A stretch of DNA of 64,000 nt from Dermacentor variabilis. Lineage: Eukaryota > Arthropoda > Arachnida > Ixodida > Ixodidae. The notes beneath the pieces are model-generated. The model had not been told where the DNA came from. It ran no database searches and saw only the letters and a program-made list of their open reading frames with translations. The stretch's first letter is position 1, and every line of letters begins with the position of its first letter. Where the stretch lies: positions 198,376,258 to 198,440,257 of the forward strand of contig NC_134568.1 in NCBI RefSeq assembly GCF_050947875.1, written 5' to 3'. The position numbers and the translations under genes were made by a program. This document shows, one piece after another, positions 11,171-23,071 of this stretch.

Positions 11171-12003
11171 AAGGGTTAACTAATGGTTTGTGGAAGTGAA
11201 AGTTTGTAGGGGTTATATTTTCCTCCAATATGTCATGGGATCATCACGTTAATTACGTCTCAAACAAAATAGCTCAAATCACTGGCGCTATAGGTCGTTT
11301 AAAAAACATTCTACCTACACAAACTAAAATGCTGGTTTACAACTCAATCTTCAACTCGCATTTGAATTATTGCCAACTAGTTTGGGGTACCACAACCTTC
11401 ACTAACCTTGAACGCATTCACCTAATCCAAAAAAGGTATCTCCAGCATGTGTATAATACGTCATACCGACATCCAAGTGCAGCTTTATTTAGTCATTCTA
11501 GAGTAATTAAAGTACATAATCTCTATAAATATCGTCTCAGTGTCGTCTTTAAATCGGAAATTAGGAATAATATAACAAATCTCAAGAAATTAGCAGAACT
11601 AAAGAGAAAAACGTTAAGCTATCCAACAAGACATGGCGAGGAATGGATAGTACCGACACCTCGACTTAAACTTGGACAAGAACGCCTTCACTATATTCTT
11701 CCATCTCTTCTTAATGGTTATAGTCTCATTAATTTTAATTTGTTTTCTTGTTCGCGCGAGGAGCTTCGTACTATGTGTTTAAATAACATGGCTTGAGTTT
11801 ACTTGTGTTCACGTATTGCTGTTTCGTGTATCCTTCAGTGATTACTTGATATACTTATCTGTTTGTTTTTGTACAAGTTCCAGTACTGCCTCCCTGCTGA
11901 ATTTTAGGTTTGTAGACTTGTCAAGCTACCCTGGTGTAGCTTTTTTTCTGCAACCCCTCCATCTGTACTGTAAGATGGGAAAATAAATTGAAATTGAAAT
12001 AAA
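11171..12003 (+). mobile_element. 5'-truncated CR1/L2-group LINE 3' end
   Basis: The open frame from about 11200 (KFVGVIFSSNMSWDHHV) to 11796 encodes the region after the RT catalytic core. It includes LVYNSIFNSHLNYCQLVWG and LERIHLIQKR, typical of CR1/L2/Rex-group pol C-termini. A roughly 200-bp 3' UTR follows and ends in AAATAAATTGAAATTGAAAT, a short tandem tail of the kind used by this group. The RT catalytic motif itself is absent because of 5' truncation. The 188-codon ORF has no internal stop, so the insertion may not be very old. Confidence 0.8.
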
Positions 12004-13416
12004 AACATACATGGTTTCACGGAAAGTTCTTGTACACAGTAGTATTGTCAGACGGAGAAGTTTATGGTGCTGCAGCCAGTACTTCAGCAAGCGCAGTTGA
12101 TGGCACTGCAGCCAGAAGTGTACTTCTAACGTGGCGGCAGTACCATTACCGCTTGACTAATACGGCCATTGCAATACACCCGCGTCAATTCGAATCTGGT
12201 TAGTGTTCATTCATTTTTTTTTCGCTTTATCTAATTCATTCCGAATACTTCAACCGACGTTCCTGTATTTATATGTATGGCTTGCGGCAGTTGCGGTCAC
12301 TGCATACGAGAGGTATTGGCAGTGACATACAAGGGAGAAGAATAGGCGCAACACACACGCGCGCGCATCATTAGACAGTTGGGCGTCCGCAGCAGCTCTG
12401 CGTACGCAGTAAAGCCGCGGAGGTGACCGCGCGCATGCGCAGCACGCAGGAGCATGCACAGTCTCTTGCGTGCGCAGCGTTTCAAAAGCTGCGTAGCGTT
12501 AGCTGCAGGCTTTGCGGGACGTCCTCGGGTGTTCTCGCGTGTCCACGAGAGCGCATTTTTCGATATCGCTCTTGCCGCAGATATGACTCCGGCTTGTGGT
12601 TTGACTTCGTGGCAGCTGACATTGGCTACACAGTTGCAGGAGGTGGCATATGGCGGCGCTGAGTAGCGCACTACCGGTTCCTACGCGTGCAAGTCAGCAA
12701 TCCCCTTCTTTTGCGGCCGGCCAACTATTGCCGCATCGTGCGAGCGCGCTTCGTGACGTGCGCACAACCTCGCGTGCTGCGTGTACGTGGCTGGTTGCGG
12801 ACGCCCAACTAAAGCCGCCTATTTTTGCTTGCCGCTATGCAGCATCGATTGTCCGTTGGCACCATGTTTGGCAGCACTAATCTCGCTGGGTGCGAGAGAT
12901 CAGTCGCGCGGTTATTTTTTAAATCTCTAGAACTTCCTTCGCATCCCAAAAAAGAAATTAAAACCGTAACACCTAACATGCCAGAAATAAATTATTTTGA
13001 TATTTTCAATACGCTCTAAAGCTTCTCTATTGAAGATTTTGCGTTTAAAGTGCTATACTTTAAAAGTTTATAAATTTATTATTGTTCACTAATTAGCTAA
13101 GCTCAAAGTAATATATGCTCTGATTTTCTCAGAAGGATGCGAAGTCGGTCCCATTCTCGTTACGCGCACGTGGGTTTTTTAAAGCTGCTTTAAAACAACG
13201 ATAACCTTTCCAAGCACGTTATAACGTTTTAGCCGTAAACAAACGCTAAGAGTTTTCACATAAGAGCAATATGGCATGAGGCAAGCGTATTTAAGCATAG
13301 CATGCAGTGCAACTGAATGCAAGAAACTTTTGGTCGGATGTTCTCAGCCCACAGTGGACATGGCTGCATTGTGAACCACAAGCCAGTATGGGATCCAAAC
13401 GTCAAATAATAATTTT
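12004..13416. other. No gene recognised; GC-rich patch at 12.3-12.9 kb
   Basis: A GC-rich stretch (12340-12890) has overlapping ORFs of 60-124 codons on both strands. None has a recognisable domain and codon use looks random. It could be an unknown repeat or a decayed exon. The rest is AT-rich. Confidence 0.35.
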
Positions 13417-14000
13417 TGCAGCGAAGCTGTTAGCCCCTCTTTGATCAGCATTTTTAGTGTCGTCGTCCGTGGGGGGAAATCTGAGCTAATCCCGGAAGTA
13501 GTGCAATACCGGGCCGACCCGCGACGGAGGTGAAGCAGGCTTCAAGCACTCAGCAAAGTGAAGCGAAAAGCGCATAGATTCTTTGGAATTGTGCATACTA
13601 CATTCGTTTCTATAAACAAGCACAATACAAGCATCCGTACCACATAATTTATGATATGGTACTCCTGATAACAACGCGAAGCTAGTAGCGCTCCCCGCAT
13701 ACGTTTTCTGGTAAATATTACTGTTGCGCAAGCTGCCGTGGCGACGGCAGCGTGCGAAGTGAGGAGTGACGTCACTAGTCTTTTTTATATCAAAGAACCA
13801 ACCTAGCAACTGGCTTCATTGCTGTTGCAGCACCGCTACGGTTAGGCAACGCATAGTTAGGACTCCCGAAGAGCAGTGTGAATATGAGGAGCGGCAAAGG
13901 GACAAAGAAACGGCAATACGACCAGCGGCGACTTGCTGCCAAAATTACCATTACTATAAAGCAACAAAGCATTGCATACCCCCTCAGCAGTTCTAGTGGT
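13417..14000 (+). repeat. Unnamed dispersed repeat encoding an Arg/Glu-rich TPEEQ peptide, copy 1
   Basis: Begins near GCAGCGAAGCTGT (about 13419). It carries a leader with TTCAAGCACTCAGCAAAGTG and GCATCCGTACCACATAA. It then carries a coding patch at about 13845-13950 reading QRIVRTPEEQCEYEERQRDK before degenerating. The leader matches the reverse complement of 34150-34285, where it also precedes an Arg/Lys-rich reading frame, so the two are copies of one family. The peptide is highly charged and probably helical. No known domain is evident. It may be the remnant of a transposon-encoded ORF or non-coding. I do not recognise a function. Confidence 0.55.
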
Positions 14001-14729
14001 GGTTTTCAACATCTTCGCTGGATATCCACTTTCTCCAGGCCGGCTTGGCGAGTCATTGTTTTTCTTGGTTGGAGTCCTTAATTTTTCACTTTTTTTCGTT
14101 TCACATGAAACTCCCCGAGTGGTCTAAAGAAGGCTCCGAAGAGCTCCACTCGATCAGAATATGAGCAAACGAGGAAAATTTGGTAGATTACACAATTTCT
14201 GCTTGAATACTTTACGTGTAGTGACGCATTTACAAACTAATTTCATCTCTGAATACATACTTCCGAACACTTCACTTTGACCAGTTCCCTCTTAGGATGT
14301 TCAGCTGAATCTTAAGGTTGTTTGAGCTGCTGTCGGCAGTCACGATTCCTGTAGCTCAACTTCATTCAGTGTAAAAGTTAATTATTGCCAAGGTGAGCTC
14401 GTGGCCGTCGCTTGAGGCGAAATCTGGGATGGAACCGTTCAATCTCAGAAGTTCTGCTCAACCCACAGGGCACGTCGAAATTAAATGTCACGACCTGTTG
14501 ACCATCGGAATCTTGCTTGAGGCAATGCCAGACGCCGTTTCGCAAGGCGGACCCCGAAGAGAATGAATGAAAACTTGGTGGAACATTCATTGAACGCTTA
14601 ACAGCTCTCTCCTTGCCTCAAGCGAATATCGCTTGCACCACCCACTGAAAGCAAACTTCAGTGGCGGATTCTTGCGACGAATAAAGGAATTTGGAGAATT
14701 GTGCGTGCGTGTCTCCGACAGCAGTACAG
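14001..14729. other. No gene recognised
   Basis: Only short ORFs without motifs, leading into the AT-rich 3' end of the LINE that follows. Confidence 0.4.
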
Positions 14730-17470
14730 AATTTATATATTTATTTATTTATTCATTCAGTTTACCCTACAGGCTCGGAGGAGCACAAAGAAATGACAAA
14801 TACTTAAAGCAGAAGAGGGAACTACATAGTAAGAGAAACAAATAAGTTTGTACACTGGAAAAAAAGGAACACTGGTAAACATTGGAAAAAATGCATACAA
14901 AGGAATGCAATAGAAAACAATGTCGAAAAACCGTACAAAAGCGAATACAATACAAATACAGCATAGTCAAGCGAACATGTGAAGTTCCAAATGTTCACGA
15001 AATTTGACAGGATCTTTTATTGAGACAATATTATTTGTAAGGCTATTCCATAGTGCGATGGCGCGCGGCAATGCAGAGTTATTGAATGAGTGTGTGCGGC
15101 CAAAAATGCGCCTGACACTGAGATGATTATGAAGTCGAGAAGATGTGCGAGAAGGAATTTCAAGCGACAAACGGATGGACCATGAGTAATAGTAGTATTT
15201 ATGAAAGAGGCATAGAAGAGCAACAGAGCGGCGGGAATCCAAGTCCGGCAGGGGAGCATCGCGTTTAATTTGGGTAATGCTAGATTGACGACTGTAGTTA
15301 GAAGTTATAAAGCGGGCAGCACGATTTTGGATGGATTCCAATTTATCTATTAGGTATTGTTGATGAGGAGACCAGATCGATGAAGCATATTAAAATTGAG
15401 GGCGTACAAAAGTTTCGTAGGCCTGTTGACGGATCGTAGATAACGAAAGGTGCAGATGACGATGTAAAGACCCTAAAGTTCTGTTAGCTTTAGCGCATAT
15501 CTTCTCGATGTGAAAGCTCCAGGCAAGTTTAGTACAAAAATAAATGCCAAGATATTTGTAAGTAGAATCACGAGGAACTTCCGACGAGCAGATTTTGTAA
15601 GGAAACTTAGGATATGATTTCATACGAGTGAAGGAAAGAACGCAGCACTTAGATGTGTTAAGTGTCATTTGCCAACGGTCGCACCACTGATTAACTAGGT
15701 GAAGGTCATTTTGCAAAGTTAGATGATGATCATGACAGTTAATCGTTCTGTAAATTACGCAATAATCCGCGAAAAGTCGTATGCAGGAGGAAATGTTGCT
15801 CGGCAAATCATTGATAAAATTTAGGAAAAGAAGAGGGCCTAACACACTACCCTGGGGTACACCAGACGTTACAACAGATGTGGAGGGGCTGAAGTTATTC
15901 ACAGATACGAACTATTGCCGATTAGATAAGAAATTGCGAAGCCAAGACAATGTTAATGAGTCAATCCTAAGAGCAGTTAATTTAGCTATTATACGACAGT
16001 GAGCAACTCTGTAAAAGGCTTTTGCATAGTCGAGAAAGACGCAATCAATAATTTTGCTATTATTGCCATATTGCATATATGCCATAATGTAAATCTGACG
16101 TAAATTTCAGCATTTGGGTGCCACAAGACAACGCTTTACGGAAACCATGTTGATTTTGAAAGAAAAAAGTTATTAGATTCAAGATGGTTGCACAAATGGG
16201 AGGTAATGATGTGCTTGAGAAGCTTGAAGCAAATACATGTTAGTGAAATGGGGCGGTAGTTACCAGGTGAGTGTCTGTCTCCATCTTTGAATATAGAATA
16301 ACTTCTTCCAGTCAGCAGGAAGAAGGCCTTTTGATAAAGACTGCTGAAAAATGTAGTACAAAATCTGAGTGGATATAGCTGACGTGTTCTTTAGAATTTT
16401 AGAATTAATATTGTCAATGCCGCATGATGTAGACACCTTTCGATCGCGTATTTTGAAATTCCTTCAACACTAATATTTATAAGGGACATGAAGCGTTAAT
16501 GAAGGTCGTAGACACAGGGAACGGAGGAGCAGTCTTCATTGGTGAACACAGCTAGAGCTAAAAAACGAATTGAAAGTTGAAGCACACTCAGATGCCGAGA
16601 CAGAAACATTGTTAGCGTTATGTAATGTCACGATCAGGAGATAGCTTGCCAAACTTTCTAGGGTTAGTTTGTAGAAGTGAGGACAGATCTGTGGAAAAAT
16701 ACTTCTTTTTCGCTTCATATATTGCTAGACAGTAAGATTTTAAACATCCTTATATTTAGACCATGACGAGGGACATGATAGCCATTTAGCAGAAGCATAT
16801 AACCTTTTCTTTTTATTTCTGAGTGATCTAAGTGATTTATTAAACCATGGGTTACGTTTGTCATTAGATATAGTGACTAGGGGCACATATTTGTCTACTA
16901 GAAGTGACATAATATTTCTAAATGAATTCCAATTCGCTTCAACAGAATTATTTGTGAATGATGGAAGAAACGTTTTCTGAAAGAAAAACTAAAGTTCATT
17001 GTTCAGTCGTTCGTAATTTGCTTTGCTCTAATCCCTGATAACCTTACGTTCAGCACCAGCAAATTTCAGTGCAATATAAGTTCAGAGCTGCAGTAGGTTA
17101 TGGTTACTAAAGCCATCAAGCTGCATGACAGGGCTTAAGCTATGTGGCTCTGTTGCGAGAATAAGGTCTAATATATTAGTACCGCGAGTAGGCTCAGAAA
17201 CAATCCGCGTAAGACTGAACTCTAAACACAGCTCAATATAATCACTTGAATCAATGCTCGTAAGAAAACATAGAGGAGCAGATTATTGAGCATTAAGGAG
17301 ATGCAGCAAGCGTATGTGGTTTTTTTTTACCTAGCCTTGAAACAGTTACCGAATGATGGCCAGGGTTGTGGCGGCGAATGTAGGATGTACACTTAAGCAC
17401 AGGCGATACCTAGTAAGTGTCGCCAATGATAATTAAAATATTTGCGAGATCTCGGGGCGAAATGTAGCAC
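14730..17470 (-). mobile_element. CR1/L2/Jockey-group LINE, degenerate, missing its 5' end
   Basis: Read on the minus strand, it starts in the endonuclease C-terminus (ILIIIGD near 17440-17460, then LCLEFSLTRIVSEPTRGTN about 17150-17230). It passes through the EN-RT linker (16536-16718) and the RT core (15902-15390). It then covers the post-RT region (15341-14967; MESIQNRAARFI, ALPRAIALWNSL) and ends in an AT-rich 3' UTR. Multiple frameshifts separate these blocks. There is no RNase H domain, which distinguishes it from the I-like LINEs in this window. Confidence 0.85.
14967..15902 (-). pseudogene. Reverse transcriptase of the CR1/L2-like LINE, catalytic motif mutated
   Basis: Two open blocks (15902-15390 and 15341-14967) carry SGVPQGSVLGPLLFLNFIND, then RLFADYCVIYRTI, then WQMTLNTSKCCVLSFTR. 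The expected FADD at the RT active site reads FADY, so one of the two essential aspartates is replaced. The N-terminal RT motifs upstream (15903-16500) are broken by frameshifts. This copy cannot be autonomous. Confidence 0.85.
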
Positions 17471-17477
17471 AAGAGAA

Positions 17478-17500
17478 GACACACACACACACACACACAA
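17478..17500. repeat. (AC)n microsatellite
   Basis: Short AC dinucleotide run between the CR1-like LINE and the RTE LINE 3' end. Confidence 0.95.
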
Positions 17501-17554
17501 ATGTAAAGTATAAGATATATAAACCAAATTTTCGTGCAATACTGCGCTTTGAAG

Positions 17555-18832
17555 TCATCATCAGCCTGTTGTATGTCCACTGCAGAACGAAGGCCTCTCC
17601 CTGCGATCTCCAATTGCTCCTGTCCCGCGCCAACCGATTCCAACTAGCACCTGCGAATTTCCAAATTTCATCGCCCCACCTAGTCTTCTGCCGTCCTAGA
17701 CTGCGTTTCCCTTCTCTTGGTACCCATTCTGTAACCCTAATGGTCCAACGGTTATCTAACCGACGCATTACATGACCTGCCCAGCTCCATCTTTTTCTCT
17801 TGATGTCAATTAGTATATCGTCTATACCCGTTTGCAGTCTGATCCACACCGGTCTCTTTCTGTCTCTTAACGTTACGCCAAGCATTCTTCGTTCCATCGC
17901 TCTTTGCGCGGTCCTTAACTTGTTCTCAAGCTTCTTTGTCAATCTCTGCCCCATATGCCAGCACTGGTAAAATGCACTGATTGTACACCTTCCTTTTGAA
18001 TAATAAAGGTAAGCTTCCAATCAGGAGCTGACAATGTCTGCCATATGCGATCCAACCCATTTTTATTCTTCTATGAATTTCCCTCTCATGATCAGGGTTC
18101 ACAGACTAGAGGCTGACTGGCGATCCTGAACTCTTGTTTTGCCCGGCTATTCATCAATATCTTTTTCTTCTGCATATTAATCTTCAACCCCGCTCTTACA
18201 CTCTCTGTTAAGGTCCTCAACAATTTGTCGTAACTCGTCGGCATTGTTGCTGAATAGAACAATGTCATCGGCAAACCGAAGGTTGCTGAGATATTCGCCA
18301 TCGATCCCTACTCCTAAGCCTTCCCCGTTTAATAGCTTGGATACTTTTTCCAAGCACGCAGTTAAGAGCATTGGAGAGAATGTGTCTCCCTGTCTGACTC
18401 CTTTCTTTATAGGTATCTTCCTGCTTCTCTTTTGTAGAATTAAGGTAGCTGTAGAACCTCTGTAGATATTTTCCAAGGTATTTACGTAAGCATTCTCTAC
18501 TCCTTGATTACGTAATGCATCTATGACTGCTGGTATCTCTACTGAATCAAATGCCTTTTCATAATCTATAAAAGCCATATAGAGAGGCTTATTGTACTCT
18601 GAGGATTTCTCGATAACCTGATTAATGACATGGATGTGATCCATTTTAGAGTAGCCCTTCCTGAAGCCAGCCTGTTCCCTTGGTTGACCGAAGTCCAGTG
18701 TTGCCCTTGTTCTATTGGAGATCATTTTGGTAAATATTTTATATAATACTGGGAGTAAGCTAATGTGCCTATATTTTTTTCAATTCTTTAACGTCTCCCT
18801 TTTTGTCTCCCGTTTTGAAGTAAAGCACCATT
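17555..18832 (-). mobile_element. RTE-clade LINE, 5'-truncated copy 1
   Basis: Minus strand: KKGDVKELK near 18800, then the RT (18725-18177) with DYEKAFDSVEIPAVIDAL, GVRQGDTFSPMLL and LRFADDIVLFSNN. After a frameshift comes the C-terminal region (about 17975-17575) with AQRAMERRMLGVTLRDRKR and WSWAGHVMRRLDNRW. It ends in a short GAT-type tail (GCTGATGATGA). The RT catalytic LRFADD is intact, but several frameshifts break the protein. Endonuclease and the N-terminal part of RT are missing. Confidence 0.88.
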
Positions 18833-21100
18833 TCTCTCTCTCTCTCTCTATTATTTTTTATGTAATCGGACTGCCACGAGAGAGAGGTAGGAGCTAATGT
18901 AAGCTGCCCAGTGCTTCTCGTGATATAAGTCCTGGTAGAAGTTAAGGAGACGCTTTTTTTTCTCCTAAGATGGATTCCAGGTAAACTGGTTTATGAATGG
19001 CCTAGCAACTACGGCAATCTTTTTTTTTTTACAAAGCTGAACTTACTATGGGGGTTCTAGAGAACGCTACAGAGGAAGGCTCTATAATATAGTTTTGACC
19101 GCTCGTCGTTCACCATATTTGCACACCAAAACACACCAAACTCTCCACACGGGAGCTTCTTTCAAACTGCGGCTGCCATAACCAGGAGTCGAAGTTGCCA
19201 CGTACATAGTATTCGCCACGCCGAACGCCATAGCGAGCTCGTAGACAATTCAAGACATGTTCCTAATACTACTCAATAACAAGGTCAAACTGATGAGAAA
19301 TTCTATCGAGATAATGAATCCTCCCGTCTTCAAAGTCTGAAAGAGCGCATGGTATACACCCGATACACCGAAATGACAATAGATAGTTACGGTTACACAG
19401 CATCTTCACGCGTTTGATCATTGCACATTGCATTTCAATATTTTTGGCTGAAGGACAAAGAGAAAATTATGCTAACGCAAAAACACTTAACAGGCGACGA
19501 AGCGGCTCACCTGTTTCTAGCGTTCTTACGGGCTGACGTTTTTCTACCCGTTGGCCGAGCAGCAGCAGTGATACCATAGCTTTCGCATATTTTCTCATTC
19601 GCACTGCGACGGTCAGCAGTGAGGGACTGGGCTTTTACAGCCCATATAAAACTTGAAGTAGTTTATCTCCCCCCGGTGAGTCACATCGCCGGCGGTGAGC
19701 AGGTCGTGTCGTACGATGAATGCCACTGAAGGAAAGGGGAAGAGTAACGCCCCTTAGGGCAACCACCTTCAACGTAGTACGTGACAATAAGCGGGCGAGA
19801 AGGAACCGAATCCGGTGGGATTAAAAGAAGCCCGCGATGTGCCGAAACGCTACCAGAAACTTTCTCTGAGTCGTCTTTTCTAATAAACTTTGAGCTCAGC
19901 GTTTGTCCTCTTTTTATCCTTGGGTTGTCATTTTCCTTTCTATAATTCATTCTTTTAAGCAACTTTTTTACCTATACCATGGAGATCTCAGATTAAGAAT
20001 GCTGCTCAAAGGGAAATTTTCTAGCGATCCTCAAATACACGTGTTATGGAGATATAGGGCTATGAAACTTTTTCTCACAAAAAAAAACTTAAGCTTAAGG
20101 AAATGGTAGGATTATGTTTTCTCTCATCTAACCGACCACCTGCTTTTTATGTGACTTTAATAAAAATTGTCTTGTGCTGCGTATCATGACACGGTACCAC
20201 AGACATCATTTCTTTTCTTAGCACATCTATTCAAATTTTTTTTTTCGACAGTTGCAAAATCTTATTTCGTTTATAAACTGCTGTAGTTGACAATAAAGCG
20301 TTATAATCTGCCTCTAGACTTTGACAGTAGAGAATGCTTCCATTCTAGCTACTGCTATGAAAAGTTGATTTCATTTCTATTTATTTATGCAGACCTTTGG
20401 ATTCAGAGTAGAAAATTTCAAAATAGAAAAGAAAAACACATAAAATAAGCGAGAAGGATGAACGCCACTAACATTGAATAATTTAGAAATTTCGTGAAAA
20501 GCTGGGGGAACTGTGCATAATGCCATTTTGGTAAGACACTGTACGAACACCAAATACTTTTGTCTGCCAGTTCGTGCATATTAAGGGAATAGACGGCCAG
20601 GCTGACGACATCTTGCGTGCCCTGTCAGTGTACAATGCATCATGATAAGGAAACGGTTCGATTGCAACTCACGAAGAGATCGACATAAGAGAGTCGTGTA
20701 AGCTTGCTATGGAGGGTGAGCACGAATTTAATGTTCTTCATTATTCATGAGAGAGTCGGATGTTGAAAATACGGATGCCCGCACCTTTTAACGGAAGCAG
20801 GCACAAACATAAACATGCACAACACACGCACACAATGCGACTACAGTTGTCTGGGCGTTTCAAATATCCATCTGAGCCGTGAACTCCTATATGCGGGTCT
20901 ATTTCTGTTTCCATATCATTTATGAGAATTAGCTAAGCGAATTTGAGATTAGCAGAGCCCTTCAAAAGGTATATGCCTTGGAAAACCGAGTTTGCCACGA
21001 AAAAGATGGTACTAGCGTGTCTTACATAGCTAGCACTGATGTTATCATGGCCGCCATCTTGCGGTACTAACAAGATAGTGGGCAGGTACATAATCGCTTT
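18833..21100. other. No gene recognised
   Basis: A short CT run lies at 18832-18852, with poly-A/T tracts throughout. ORFs are short and unsupported. Sequence near 20380-20560 is AT-rich and resembles LINE 3' UTR composition, but I cannot assign it. Confidence 0.4.
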
Positions 21101-21338
21101 GCTGCAAAACACGTTCTGGAAAAGGAACAGTCTTATAGCATTTAATTAATCACTTGACACAGATTCCACCTCACCCCACTCGACTTTTTTTTAAAAGTCA
21201 TTTTACCCCCCGTGAAGACGAGAAGATTCAGCGGATACCTGATTTTGAGGTGGGCCGCCCCTTTTTTTGGACGTTATTGGAACTTTTGTGCCCACGCCAC
21301 GCTGGCCGAGCGCTAGCGTCTGGTAGACCTAGCGCGGC

Positions 21339-22988
21339 ATGGCACCAATGCACGTTGAAGGGGAAGTGCTCCTGGCGGAGGACTTTACTGAAGACCTGGG
21401 ATGGCGGGCAGTGTCCAGCCGAAAATCTAGAGCTACGACGAGGCCTGGATTGGGTGATGGCGGTTCGCCAAGCGAGATGCCTGAACGACGGGGCGCAGGT
21501 GAACGGCGCGGTAGCTCGGCAATCAAGAATCGCATTGTGAAGGCGCCGCGCATGTTACCGATGCCACAAGAACACATCAAAATAGTCATTCGCCCACGCG
21601 GTGGACTGAATTTGGAGAAAGTTAGCTCTACAGCGGTGGGCAAGGTAATCGTAGAGGCAGCAGGCCTCAGTATTGAGCAGATTATGAAAGATGTTATTTG
21701 CCCTAACTTTATGCAAAATATCTTGGTGGCTAGTACGCCAGAAAGGAGCAACGCTGGACGATATGTGAGACTCAGGTCCATCAGAGCGGCAGACAAGCAT
21801 TTTGAAGTCAGTGCGAACGAGACGGCTCCACACACAACGTGTAAGGGGGTCATTCGCTATGCAGATATTGTGGATGGCCCAGCGACACTTGAGCGGAACA
21901 TCGGTAACGATCGCAATCCGCTGGCTATGGCGGTCAAACGAATCAAGAACACAGGATCAGTTATCATTGTCTTCCATGGGTTAAAAGTGCCCAATTTCGT
22001 CAGATATGGGCCAACTCTGGTCCGGTGCTTCCTGTATCGAAAGCAGTTGGATCTATGTTATATGTGTGGCAAGCTTGGACATCGAGCGGATGCCTGTCCA
22101 GCGCCCGATTCTTTTGAATGCCAAGGATGCGGGGCTCGCAACCCTGAAGAGGATCACAACTGTGTGCTTTGTTGCAAGCTTTTTGGCGGACGACACCTGA
22201 CCGCGGATAAACAATGCAGACAACGATACCAGCTTCCCTACATCGTGCGTGTTCCACAACAGGAGAGAACCAGGGCGGAGCTAACGGCGGAACAGGAGGC
22301 AGCCGAGATGGTGCAGCTGGTGAGCGCCCGCCTACGCTCTAAGGGATGCTCGCGCTCTAGGAGCCGCTCCATGTCGAGGCAGCGGCCATCGTCTGGGACT
22401 CCAACGACCAGGAGCCGCTCCGTTTCGAGGGAGGCGCGGGTGCGGTTTCCTGCAGCTGGTGGAGGCGGCAGCGCAGCTGGAAGCCAGACCACCTGGGCTG
22501 ACAAGGTCAAGGGCGGCATCAGCGCTGGCCGAGCGCGCGAGCAGCGCCAGGAGCATGTGGATGGTAATAGGGATAGGATTGCGCAATTGGAGAGAGAGAA
22601 TCACAGCTTAAAAGCAGCCATTGACGGGCTTATCAAAGAGATAGCTGAACTTAGGAACGGCTTACCTTCCAGTAACAGCGATAGCTTAGGACATGCTAGG
22701 AAACATGATGACTCGGTTGAGGTACCAAGGTCTGTGGAGGTCGCAGAAGAGAACATGGCGGACGAGGAGACGCCTGCTCCGAAAAAGAGGGCCCTATCCT
22801 CCACGGTGCGGATTCAGGGCAAAGTCGGTTCCGAGCTTAAAGCAATGATGGCGACATTGCAAGAAAGTGTAAATCAGATCACTAGTAGACTGAAGCGGAT
22901 AGAAGAACGGGAAAATATCAAGGATCAGAGATTAGGCAAAATTGAAATATATCTAAACGAGACGGTGGTCCCTGTTATGCAGCGGTAG
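21339..22988 (+). CDS. LINE ORF1 (gag-like nucleic-acid-binding protein), intact
   Basis: This 549-codon uninterrupted ORF starts MAPMHVEGEVLLAEDF. ORF1 proteins of I-type LINEs bind element RNA and form the ribonucleoprotein used in target-primed insertion. Around residues 230-285 it has three Cys-rich zinc-knuckle-like units: CYMCGKLGHRADAC, then C..C......H.C, then CC.......H.....C. Residues about 335-370 are Arg/Ser-rich (SRSRSRSMSRQRPSSGTP, SRSVSREARV). Residues about 410-435 and 500-545 look coiled-coil (NRDRIAQLERENHSLKAAI, ESVNQITSRLKRIEEREN). Length and layout fit the family. It is intact while the downstream pol is broken. Confidence 0.85.
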   Translation: MAPMHVEGEVLLAEDFTEDLGWRAVSSRKSRATTRPGLGDGGSPSEMPERRGAGERRGSSAIKNRIVKAPRMLPMPQEHIKIVIRPRGGLNLEKVSSTAVGKVIVEAAGLSIEQIMKDVICPNFMQNILVASTPERSNAGRYVRLRSIRAADKHFEVSANETAPHTTCKGVIRYADIVDGPATLERNIGNDRNPLAMAVKRIKNTGSVIIVFHGLKVPNFVRYGPTLVRCFLYRKQLDLCYMCGKLGHRADACPAPDSFECQGCGARNPEEDHNCVLCCKLFGGRHLTADKQCRQRYQLPYIVRVPQQERTRAELTAEQEAAEMVQLVSARLRSKGCSRSRSRSMSRQRPSSGTPTTRSRSVSREARVRFPAAGGGGSAAGSQTTWADKVKGGISAGRAREQRQEHVDGNRDRIAQLERENHSLKAAIDGLIKEIAELRNGLPSSNSDSLGHARKHDDSVEVPRSVEVAEENMADEETPAPKKRALSSTVRIQGKVGSELKAMMATLQESVNQITSRLKRIEERENIKDQRLGKIEIYLNETVVPVMQR

Positions 22989-23071
22989 TGCACTCGGCCG
23001 CTAGCCCAGCAGGGTAAGTCGCTGAGTGGACTTTAGCTCAAACCTAGTTCACCAAATTTCCGTGGTCCAAG

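Noticed and set aside
12297..12880. Possible GC-rich host exon or CpG-type promoter
   Set aside because: Reading frames are open on both strands without recognisable motifs or convincing splice sites. Not supported.
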